Assembly: GCF_029846175.1 (NCBI RefSeq)
Contig: NZ_JARWAC010000022.1
Coordinates: forward strand, 1 to 64,000
DNA from: Sphaerisporangium sp. TRM90804
GTDB taxonomy: Bacteria > Actinomycetota > Actinomycetes > Streptosporangiales > Streptosporangiaceae
Reading direction: 5' to 3'
Length of the DNA stretch: 64,000 bases
Shown: positions 35,884 to 43,569 of the stretch, one piece after another
Layout: the number at the start of each line of letters is the position of its first letter
Position numbering within the stretch: the stretch's first letter is position 1
Translations under genes and position numbers: made by a program
The notes under the pieces: model-generated
Told to the model about the DNA's origin: nothing
Seen by the model: the letters and a program-made list of their open reading frames with translations, nothing else
The model's database searches: none

Positions 35884-36332
35884 GTCGTGCCTTCCGTCCC
35901 CGCCGGCAGTCGATCGCCGGCTACGGAGGCACCCTCCCGGTCGTGCCTGAACCCCATGTGAACGGGCCAAATCGGTTGAAAGTCCAACTGTCGGCGATCG
36001 GCGCGCGACCACGGCGCGCGGGCCGGGCACGGGGACCGCGGACGGGGCGGCCGTCCACGGGCCCGGGCGGCGCGACAGATGAATGTTTCATCGGGCTGGA
36101 CGGTGATCGGCCGCTCAGTCCGCGGCGTTTTCCTAGGTCAGCGCGCGGGCGCCCGGTGTGTGCGCGGCGGGGGGGCCGCGTCTGAGGTCCCCCTCTCGCA
36201 ACGTGCTGTACATCCCCAGGAAACACACACACCATGGGAGCGCTCCCACACGCCGGCAGGGCTGGGTGCTGCTTGGCCGTCTCAAGAAGACGGCGACCCC
36301 CCCATCAGTTTCATGAGGGAGAAGAACAGACA
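35884..36332. promoter_or_regulatory. Divergent intergenic region with CebR/CelR operator
   Basis: A perfect 14-bp palindrome TGGGAGCGCTCCCA at 36235-36248 lies 85 bases upstream of the cellulase start. It is identical to the operator of the LacI-type CelR of Thermobifida and CebR of Streptomyces, which is released by cellobiose. The rest of the region (35884-36230) contains no other recognised element. No cebR gene is in the window, so the regulator must act from elsewhere. Confidence 0.85.
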
Positions 36333-38672
36333 ATGGGACCCCAGAAGACTCACTGGCGTAGAGCCCTGACGGCGGGAGCGGGCGTCCTGCTCGCCGCCGT
36401 CGGGCTCGCCGTCAGCCCGACCGCGGCCAACGCCGCGGTCGCATGCGAGGTCACGTATACCAAGGGTTGGGAGGGCGGCGGCGGGTTCGGCGGCAACATC
36501 GCCATCAAGAACCTGGGCGACCCCCTGCAGAACTGGGCCCTCACGTACACCTTCCCGGGCAACCAGCGCGTGACCCAGGGCTGGAGCGCCGACTGGTCGC
36601 AGTCGGGCGCGAACGTCACCGCCAGGAGCCTGTCCTACAACGGCGCCCAGGCGACCGGCGCGAGCTGGAGCATCGGCTTCAACGGCAGCTTCAGCGGCAC
36701 CAACACGAACCCGACGAGCTTCTCGATCAACGGGACCGTCTGCACCGGCCAGCCCAGCGGCAACCAGCCCACGCTCGTCGTCACGCCCACCTCGGTGAGC
36801 GTCCCCGAGGGCGGCACCGCCACCTACGCGGTGCGCCTGTCGGCGCAGCCGAGCGCCGGCGTGACGGTGACCTCGTCCGCCGCCTCCGGCGGTGACGCGG
36901 ACCTGACCGTCTCCGGCGGGTCGAGCCTGAGCTTCACCACCGCGAACTGGAACACCGCGCAGAACGTGACGCTCGCGGCGGCCCAGGACTCCGACACGAC
37001 CAACGGCACGCGAACGGTGAACGTGGCCGCCAGCGGCCTCGCGTCCGTCGCCGTGACCGCCACCGAGGCGGACGACGACACCAGCTCCGGAACGCAGTCG
37101 CTGGTCGTCACCCCGACCAGCGTGTCGGTGCCGGAAGGCTCGACGGCCACGTACTCGGTGCGCCTGTCGCGTCAGCCGACCGCCAGCGTGAGCGTCGCCT
37201 CGGCGGCCGCGAGCGGCGGCGACGCCGACATCACGGTGTCCGCCGGGTCGAGCCTGACCTTCACCACCTCGAACTGGAACACCGCCCAGACCGTGAGGCT
37301 GGCGGCGGCCCAGGACAGCGACCAGACCAACGGCACCCGCACGATCAACGTGTCGTCCTCCGGTCTGACCTCCGTGGCCGTGGCCGCGACAGAGGCCGAC
37401 GACGACGGCGTGACGAACCCCACTCACGTGGACAACCCGTACGCCGGCGCCGACGGCTACGTGAACCCGGACTGGTCGGCCAAGGCCGCCGCGGAGCCGG
37501 GCGGCTCGGCCGTGGCGAACATCTCGACCGGCGTCTGGATGGACCGCATCGCCGCCATCGCGGGCTCCTCGTCCGCCATGGGCATGCGCGCCCACCTCGA
37601 CGAGGCCCTGGAGCAGGACGCGGCCAACGGCAGCCGACCGCTGACCATCCAGTTCGTCATCTACAACCTGCCCAACCGCGACTGCTCCGCCCTTGCCTCC
37701 AACGGCGAGCTGAAGATCGCGGAGAACGGCCTCAACCGGTACAAGACCGAGTACATCGACCCGATCGCCGCGATCATGGGTGAGTCGCAGTACCGCGGGC
37801 TCAGGATCGTCGCGATCGTGGAGATCGACTCGCTGCCGAACCTGGTCACCAACACCGGCATCGCCGCCTGCGCCGAGGCGCAGCGCACCGGCGCCTACGT
37901 GGAGGGTGTGCAGTACGCCCTGAACAAGCTGCACGCGATCCCGAACGTCTACAACTACGTCGACGCCGCGCACCACGGCTGGCTCGGCTGGGACAGCAAC
38001 TTCGGCCCGGCGGCGCAGCTCTTCGCCAGCACGGCCCGCGGCACCACCGCGGGCATGGCGAGCGTCGACGGCTTCATCCTCAACACCGCCAACTACTCGG
38101 CGCTGCGCGAGCCGTACTTCAGCGCCAGCACCACGGTGAACGGCCAGTCGGTGCGCCAGTCCGATTGGCTCGACTGGAACTTCTACGCGGACGAGCTGTC
38201 GTTCGCGCAGGCGTTCCGCACCCGTCTCATCAGCGAGGGCTTCTCCTCCAACATCGGCATGCTGATCGACACCTCCCGCAACGGCTGGGGCGGCTCCGCC
38301 CGTCCGTCCGGGCCGAGCACGTCGACCAACGTCAACGAGTTCGTCGACCAGTCACGCGTCGACCGGCGCATCCACGCCGGCAACTGGTGCAACCAGAGCG
38401 GCGCGGGCCTCGGCGAGCGGCCCCGGGCGAACCCCGAGACCGGCATCGACGCCTACGTGTGGATCAAGCCTCCGGGTGAGTCCGACGGCTCCAGCCGTCT
38501 GATCGACAACGATCAGGGCAAGGGCTTCGACCGGATGTGTGACCCGACCTACGAGGGCAACGACCGCAACGGCAACAGCGCGACCGGTGCCCTGCCGGAC
38601 GCGCCCATCTCCGGAGCCTGGTTCTCCGCGCAGTTCCGCCAGCTGCTGGCGAACGCCTACCCGGCTCTGTAA
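36333..38672 (+). CDS. Secreted GH6 cellobiohydrolase/cellulase with CBM2 and two Calx-beta-like modules
   Basis: 779 aa. Signal peptide ends near ANAAVAC. Residues about 36-140 are a CBM2 cellulose-binding module (bounded by Cys in VACEV and TVCTG). Residues about 148-355 are two near-identical modules of about 100 residues (VVTPTSVSVPEG...TEADDD), a Calx-beta-like spacer pair. From about 365 the catalytic GH6 domain has YNLPNRDC, VAIVEIDSLPNLV, NVYNYVDAAHHGWLGW and KPPGESDGSS. Length and NLPNRDC favour an exo-acting type. The ATG follows GAGGGAGAAG. Control by a CebR-type repressor is expected from the upstream operator. Confidence 0.9.
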   Translation: MGPQKTHWRRALTAGAGVLLAAVGLAVSPTAANAAVACEVTYTKGWEGGGGFGGNIAIKNLGDPLQNWALTYTFPGNQRVTQGWSADWSQSGANVTARSLSYNGAQATGASWSIGFNGSFSGTNTNPTSFSINGTVCTGQPSGNQPTLVVTPTSVSVPEGGTATYAVRLSAQPSAGVTVTSSAASGGDADLTVSGGSSLSFTTANWNTAQNVTLAAAQDSDTTNGTRTVNVAASGLASVAVTATEADDDTSSGTQSLVVTPTSVSVPEGSTATYSVRLSRQPTASVSVASAAASGGDADITVSAGSSLTFTTSNWNTAQTVRLAAAQDSDQTNGTRTINVSSSGLTSVAVAATEADDDGVTNPTHVDNPYAGADGYVNPDWSAKAAAEPGGSAVANISTGVWMDRIAAIAGSSSAMGMRAHLDEALEQDAANGSRPLTIQFVIYNLPNRDCSALASNGELKIAENGLNRYKTEYIDPIAAIMGESQYRGLRIVAIVEIDSLPNLVTNTGIAACAEAQRTGAYVEGVQYALNKLHAIPNVYNYVDAAHHGWLGWDSNFGPAAQLFASTARGTTAGMASVDGFILNTANYSALREPYFSASTTVNGQSVRQSDWLDWNFYADELSFAQAFRTRLISEGFSSNIGMLIDTSRNGWGGSARPSGPSTSTNVNEFVDQSRVDRRIHAGNWCNQSGAGLGERPRANPETGIDAYVWIKPPGESDGSSRLIDNDQGKGFDRMCDPTYEGNDRNGNSATGALPDAPISGAWFSAQFRQLLANAYPAL

Positions 38673-38689
38673 CACCCGTCCCTGACTGC

Positions 38690-38729
38690 GGGCCCCGCCA
38701 TGGCCGATCATCGGCTCGTGGCGGGGCCC
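38690..38729 (+). terminator. Terminator after the cellulase gene
   Basis: Perfect 11-bp stem GGGCCCCGCCA (38690-38700) and TGGCGGGGCCC (38719-38729). The 18-base loop itself contains a small CCGAT/ATCGG hairpin. It starts 18 bases past the stop. Beyond it, up to 38994, nothing else is recognised. Confidence 0.75.
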
Positions 38730-38994
38730 GTCACCACGTCGCCGTCGCGGCCCGTTCCCGGACAGGGGTCCTCGGGGACGGTGCCGCGTCAACCTGTACG
38801 GCGACAGGCCCGGACTCACCACCAGCGGTTCCCCGGCGGTGAGCCCCGGGCCCGCGCCCGCGCGGGGGTGGTGGCCCGTCTCATCGCGTCTGGAGGGTCG
38901 CGAGGAGGCCAAGGCGCCACCCCCGCGCGGGGTCGGCGCATCGTCGTCTCCCACGCGGCATCCCCCGGCCGCGAGCCGGCGCGGCGTCCGGGGG

Positions 38995-40224
38995 TCAGGT
39001 GGCCGGTCGGGAGCCGAGCATGCCGTGCGGGTCGAGCACGAACTTGCAGGCCGCGCCGCGGTCGAAGTCGCGGTATCCCCGCACCGCGTCATCCAGCGGG
39101 ATCGGGACGGCGTTGACCGCCTTGGCGATCTGAACGCGGTCGTGCAGGATCGCCATCATCAGCCGCCGGTTGTACCGCATGACCGGGCACTGGCCGGTGA
39201 AGAGGGACAGCGACTTGGCCCAGCCGAGGCCGAACCGCAGCGACAGCGCCCCCACCTTGGCCGCCTCGTCGGGAGCCCCCGGATCCCCGGTGACGTACAG
39301 CCCCGGGATGCCGATCGCGCCGCCCGCCCTGGTGAGCTCCATCAGGGCGTTCAGCACCGTCGCGGGCGCCTCGATCTCGGCGTCCTCCCCGTGGCCGCGC
39401 GCCTCGAAGCCGACGGCGTCCACCGCGCAGTCGACCTCCGGGGTGCCCAGGATCTGCGCGATCTGGTCGGGCAGCGGGCCCTTGGAGACGTCGACGGTCT
39501 CGCAACCGAAGCTGCGCGCCTGCGCCAGCCGTTCGGTGTTCAGGTCGCCGACGATCACCACCGCGGCGCCCAGCAGCAGGGCGGACACGGCAGCCGCCAG
39601 CCCGACCGGCCCGGCGCCGGCGATGTAGACCGTGGAGCCCGTGCCCACTCCGGCGCGCACGCAACCGTGGTAACCCGTGGGGAAGATGTCGGTGAGCATG
39701 GCGAGGTCGAGGATCTTCTCCATCGCCCGATCCCTGTCGGGGAACACCAGCAGGTTCCAGTCGGCGTAGGGCACCAGCACGTACTCCGCCTGCCCGCCCA
39801 CCCATCCGCCCATGTCGACGTACCCGTAGGCCGCCCCGGGCCGGTCGGGGTTCACGTTCTCGCAGACGTCCGTCTTGCGCTCCTTGCAGTTCCGGCACCG
39901 CCCGCAGGCGATGTTGAACGGAACTGAGACGAGGTCGCCCACCTTGACGAACTCGACGTCCCTGCCGGTCTCGACCACCTCCCCGGTGATCTCGTGCCCG
40001 AGGATCAGCCCCGGCGGGGCGGTCGTCCGCCCCCTGACCATGTGCTGGTCGCTGCCGCAGATGTTGGTCGCGATCGCCTTGACGATGGCTCCGTGCGGAA
40101 TCCGGCGCCCGACATTGGCCGGATGCACCCCCGGGCCGTCCTTGAGCACGAACTCGGGGTAGTCGATCTCCTCGACCCCGACCTCCCCGGGCCCGAGATA
40201 CGCGACTCCCTTGTTGCCGGGCAT
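38995..40224 (-). CDS. fdhA: Glutathione-independent formaldehyde dehydrogenase (zinc, NAD)
   Basis: 409 aa MDR-family dehydrogenase. It has the catalytic-zinc Cys in NICGSDQHMVRGR, GHEITGEVV, the structural-zinc loop CGRCRNCKERKTDVC, and the cofactor motif AGAGPVGLAAA. The N-terminal GNKGVAYLGPGEV and the C-terminal DFDRGAACKFVLDPHG tail are typical of Pseudomonas-type FdhA, which binds NAD tightly and dismutates aldehydes. It detoxifies formaldehyde without glutathione or mycothiol. Single gene. Confidence 0.9.
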   Translation of the reverse strand: MPGNKGVAYLGPGEVGVEEIDYPEFVLKDGPGVHPANVGRRIPHGAIVKAIATNICGSDQHMVRGRTTAPPGLILGHEITGEVVETGRDVEFVKVGDLVSVPFNIACGRCRNCKERKTDVCENVNPDRPGAAYGYVDMGGWVGGQAEYVLVPYADWNLLVFPDRDRAMEKILDLAMLTDIFPTGYHGCVRAGVGTGSTVYIAGAGPVGLAAAVSALLLGAAVVIVGDLNTERLAQARSFGCETVDVSKGPLPDQIAQILGTPEVDCAVDAVGFEARGHGEDAEIEAPATVLNALMELTRAGGAIGIPGLYVTGDPGAPDEAAKVGALSLRFGLGWAKSLSLFTGQCPVMRYNRRLMMAILHDRVQIAKAVNAVPIPLDDAVRGYRDFDRGAACKFVLDPHGMLGSRPAT

Positions 40225-40319
40225 GTGATCATCCCCCGTCTCCGGCGAAAGTGCGATGTACCTCTGTTGAGATGTATCCCCACTTCAAGGGCAACGTCCC
40301 GTGGGTCGGCGCGGCGGCG

Positions 40320-40733
40320 TCACCCGTTCCGGCGGTCCTGGAACGCGGCCGAGCCGTCGCCGGTCTGAATGATCCCCTCGTTCACCCCGGTGACCACACC
40401 GCGGTCGCCCACCGTCACCCGGACGCCGGCCTCGCCGAGCATCCGCCGCAGGTCCTGCGCGAGTTCGGCGTCCGACGCCAGGAGCTTGCGGAGCTGGACG
40501 CGCACCACCGCCCGCAGGTCCTCGTCGTCGTGGTTCCCGTCGAGCTCCCGCACCGCCTCCTCCAGCTCGGGCGCGTCGCCCCGCCGGAAGAGGCGCCGCA
40601 GGATGCGGTGGCCCAGGTTCACGGTGGCCCCGGCGGCGTCGTCCTGGGCTCTGGTGAACACCGCCAGGCCGTACGCGTTCACCGCCTCGGCGACGTACGC
40701 GGTCGCCGCCGCCGCCAGTTCCGTCATCGTCAT
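40320..40733 (-). CDS. Small NLR-associated protein with C-terminal Gly-rich motif
   Basis: 137 aa, 7 bases after the NB-ARC gene and last in the operon. Residues 1-105 are mostly helical and charged (YVAEAVNAYGLAVFTRAQ, LGHRILRRLFRR, LRAVVRVQLRKLL). The C-terminal part ends in VNEGIIQTGDGSAAF. The NB-ARC protein has a similar motif, GAAMTGDYASAAIF, at its N-terminus. Shared short motifs of this kind connect bacterial NLRs to their effectors by beta-arch (amyloid-like) templating, so this may be an effector or adaptor. No catalytic motif is seen. Confidence 0.55.
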   Translation of the reverse strand: MTMTELAAAATAYVAEAVNAYGLAVFTRAQDDAAGATVNLGHRILRRLFRRGDAPELEEAVRELDGNHDDEDLRAVVRVQLRKLLASDAELAQDLRRMLGEAGVRVTVGDRGVVTGVNEGIIQTGDGSAAFQDRRNG

Positions 40734-40739
40734 CGCCGG

Positions 40740-42593
40740 TCAGCCTCCAGATGATGGTCGGTGGAGCCCTGCGCCCTCATCGGGCGGGCCGTGCGGCTCC
40801 AGGTCGCCGGCCAGGCGGCGAAGCCGCTCGACCAGGTCGTCGCCGGAGTGGCCCTCGGCGATGGCCAGGGCCTTGGCGACCGCCTCCCTCGCCTCCCGGA
40901 CGCGTCCGGAGTCGGCGTACAGCAGGGCGAGGTTGCTCAGCCAGGGCACGAGCTCGGCACCGCCGGGCCCGTAGGCCTTCTCGGTGAGCCGGTACGCCCT
41001 CCTGACCAGCGGCAGCGCCTCCTCGGTGCGGCCGAGGTTGGAGTAGGTGGCCGCGACGTTGCCCAGCGCCTGGGCCACCCGCGGGTCGTCGGGCCCGTGC
41101 GCGGCCTCGGCGAACTCCATGGCGCGTCTGGCCAGCGGTAGCGCCACATCGGGCCGGCCCAGCTCCTGGTAGAGCGAGGAGAGGTTGGCGACCCGCCGGT
41201 AGTCGGGGCCAAGGGCGGACTCCGTGATCGACAGAACTGCCGCGGAGTACCGCCCCACCAGGGCGCCGTCGTCCGCCGACGGAAGGGAGAAGTCCGACGG
41301 CTTCGGGTGACGGCCCTGGGACCACCACTCGGGACGATCGGGGTGGTGGCGGACGATGTTCTCCAGGTGGCCGGCAAGGCTGCGCACCACAGCGCGCTTC
41401 AGCGCTTGCCCGGGCTCGGGCTCCACGTCGGTCAGCCACCGAAGGGCCAGGTCACGACCGGCGGGGTGCTCACTCCCGGCCGTCTGCCGCTCCCGCAGCA
41501 CCGCCTGGAGCAGCGGCGACATGCCGATGGTGTCGCGCGTCCTGTCGATCATGTTGAAGTCGGCGAGCGTCCCGATCGCCTCGTCGACGTCCTCCGGGTT
41601 CTCCTTCGGCGCCACCAGCACCCTCGGGATGTCGTGGGGCGCGTACCAGGCCATCACGTCCAGCAGCCGGGTGGCGGAGTACCCGGCGCCGGAACGGCGG
41701 TCGCGCGCGCCGATGTCGGTCAGGGTGATGTCCCAGAGCCGTGACACCGTCCGCTCGGCGCCCTCGGCCGCCTGTTCCGACCCGTACACACGCTGGGGGT
41801 TGTCCCGCAGAACCCGCAGGAACCGCTCCAGGCTCATGTTCGTGCGCCGGACATAGGCGATGGCGTGCCGCAGCCCCAGCGGGTGGCAGCCCAGCTCGCG
41901 GGCCATCCGCCGGGCGCCGGCGCGGTCGCCCGCCCCCGTCTCCCCCATGATCAGCTCGGTCGCGGCCTCCAGGGAGAGGGCGCGCAGGTGGATCGGCGTG
42001 ACAAGCCGATCCCACGAGCTGAGGCGGCTGGTCACCAGCACGTGGCCGGTACGCAGCTGGCCGAGCAGGCTCCGTACGTGCCCGATCTCCCTGACGTCGT
42101 CCAGCACCAGCAGCCAGCTCGAACAGCTCTGCAGCAGGTGCAGCGTCCACTCGGCGGCGTCGGACGGGTGCCGGATCCCCGGGCGTATCCGCGTCGCGAG
42201 CGCGGCCAGGCCGGTCTCGATGTTCCGCGGCGTGTCGGCGGCGACCCACCCCCTCAGCCAGTAGCGGCCGGGATGCCCGTCGGCGTAGTGCAGGGCCAGC
42301 TCGGTCTTGCCGACGCCGCCGAGCCCGTGGAGCGTCACCGCGACGTCGCCGGAGAGCGCCCTGTCGAGGGAGGCGAGGGCGTCCGCACGGCCGGGGAACG
42401 GGCGCATGGGTGGGCGGGGGAGCGTGGTGATGCCGCGCGGCATGGCGATGTCGCCGGGGAGCGGCGGCAGGGTCTCGTGGTTGAAGATCGCGGCGGAGGC
42501 GTAGTCGCCGGTCATGGCGGCGCCCCCGTGCAGCCTGCCGCTGAAGATGCCGCGGTCGCCCGGCGGCCGGCCGGCCTCCTGGTCGTGGTTCAC
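40740..42593 (-). CDS. NB-ARC/TPR (NLR-like STAND) protein
   Basis: 617 aa. Residues about 20-40 hold the motif GGAAMTGDYASAAIFNHET. The NB-ARC ATPase starts near 65 (PGRADALASLDRAL, Walker A HGLGGVGKTELAL at about 90-98, Walker B WLLVLDDV at 160-167, LVTSRLSSWD as sensor, GCHPLGLRHAIAYVRR as the GxP motif). Tetratricopeptide repeats fill about 455-600 (LSSLYQELGRPDVALPLARRA, YSNLGRTEEALPLVRRA). There is no effector enzyme domain. Such proteins sense a trigger, oligomerise and recruit an effector. It lies 46 bases after the second GTPase gene. Confidence 0.85.
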   Translation of the reverse strand: MNHDQEAGRPPGDRGIFSGRLHGGAAMTGDYASAAIFNHETLPPLPGDIAMPRGITTLPRPPMRPFPGRADALASLDRALSGDVAVTLHGLGGVGKTELALHYADGHPGRYWLRGWVAADTPRNIETGLAALATRIRPGIRHPSDAAEWTLHLLQSCSSWLLVLDDVREIGHVRSLLGQLRTGHVLVTSRLSSWDRLVTPIHLRALSLEAATELIMGETGAGDRAGARRMARELGCHPLGLRHAIAYVRRTNMSLERFLRVLRDNPQRVYGSEQAAEGAERTVSRLWDITLTDIGARDRRSGAGYSATRLLDVMAWYAPHDIPRVLVAPKENPEDVDEAIGTLADFNMIDRTRDTIGMSPLLQAVLRERQTAGSEHPAGRDLALRWLTDVEPEPGQALKRAVVRSLAGHLENIVRHHPDRPEWWSQGRHPKPSDFSLPSADDGALVGRYSAAVLSITESALGPDYRRVANLSSLYQELGRPDVALPLARRAMEFAEAAHGPDDPRVAQALGNVAATYSNLGRTEEALPLVRRAYRLTEKAYGPGGAELVPWLSNLALLYADSGRVREAREAVAKALAIAEGHSGDDLVERLRRLAGDLEPHGPPDEGAGLHRPSSGG

Positions 42594-42639
42594 CGGACGC
42601 CGCCGTGACCGCGCGGCCGTGGCGGGTTCACGGCGCTGC

Positions 42640-43569
42640 TCACCGCGTCGTCCCGTGGGGGGCGCGGACGGCCGCGCTCCACCAGCGGAGCAGGGTCTGC
42701 CGGAGTTCGGGGATGCCGGAGGCGGCGATGGTGTGCTCCGCGCCGCGGCTCAGGGCGCCGGCGTCGGCCGCGCCGCCGCCCATCGGGTGGGCCAGCGCGT
42801 CGAGCGTCGCGGCGTGGGCGTCGTCGCCGAGCAGGAGGGACGCGGCCAGCGCCCACCGCGCCGAGGTCTCGACGACCGGGGGGCGTCCGGCCGCGGGCAT
42901 GCGGGCGTGGACGTGGCGCCGCAGGCTCTCGCCGGCCAGGTCGCCGTCCTCCCCCTGGTCCACGCGGTTCACCGCGATCGTCACCCGGCCGGGGCCGACG
43001 CGGGCTGTCGCCTCCGCGGCCAGGCGCAGCACGCGGGCGTCCTCGACGGTGTCGAGGTGCGTGTAGTCGAGCACCACCAGGAAGGCGTCCGACGGCCCCG
43101 CCAGGATGCCCGGCGGGCCGTCGACCAGGACGAACCGCTCCGAGGCGGCCCATCCGACGGGCACCACCACGTGCGGCGGGCTGGGGTGCTCGCCGCGCCC
43201 GTCCGCGGAGGCCGTCGCTCCCAGGGCCCGCCGCAGGTCGGCGAGGACGGCGCGCACCCGGTCGGCTCCGGTGACCGGGGCGGCGCCCGCCGCCAGCGGA
43301 CCGGCCAGAAGCCGGCCCGCCGAGGCGGCGCGTGACGGCTCCGCCGTACCCGGCGACTCCCGCACCGCCGCCCGGGTGCCGTCGGACAGGTGCAGCGTGG
43401 GCTCGGCCACCGTCTCCCCGGCCGGGACGACGGCCACCTCGGTCAGCGGGGAGACGCCCTCCAGGGTGGAGACAGGCAGTACCGCCGCGCCGATCAGGGC
43501 GTTGACCAGCGTGGAGACGCCGGCCTTCGGCAGGCCGGCCACCGCCACCCGCAACGGCGGCGGGCTCAT
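42640..43569 (-). CDS. Degenerate dynamin-like GTPase, second copy
   Basis: 309 aa. It overlaps the upstream dynamin gene by ATGA. The G-domain resembles that of its neighbour (FLVVLDYTHLDTVEDARVL against VVIVLDYTRLNVMADEAIR), but P-loop GLPKAGVST lacks the Lys normally following the second Gly. G3 is DGPPG and G4 NRVD is kept. It ends shortly after the G-domain and lacks the stalk helices. It may be a regulatory pseudo-GTPase that pairs with the full-length protein, as in two-component bacterial dynamin pairs. Confidence 0.7.
   Translation of the reverse strand: MSPPPLRVAVAGLPKAGVSTLVNALIGAAVLPVSTLEGVSPLTEVAVVPAGETVAEPTLHLSDGTRAAVRESPGTAEPSRAASAGRLLAGPLAAGAAPVTGADRVRAVLADLRRALGATASADGRGEHPSPPHVVVPVGWAASERFVLVDGPPGILAGPSDAFLVVLDYTHLDTVEDARVLRLAAEATARVGPGRVTIAVNRVDQGEDGDLAGESLRRHVHARMPAAGRPPVVETSARWALAASLLLGDDAHAATLDALAHPMGGGAADAGALSRGAEHTIAASGIPELRQTLLRWWSAAVRAPHGTTR

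Noticed and set aside
36774-37420. Large direct repeat of about 327 bp
   Set aside because: It is the DNA of two adjacent Calx-beta-like protein modules in the cellulase, not a mobile element.
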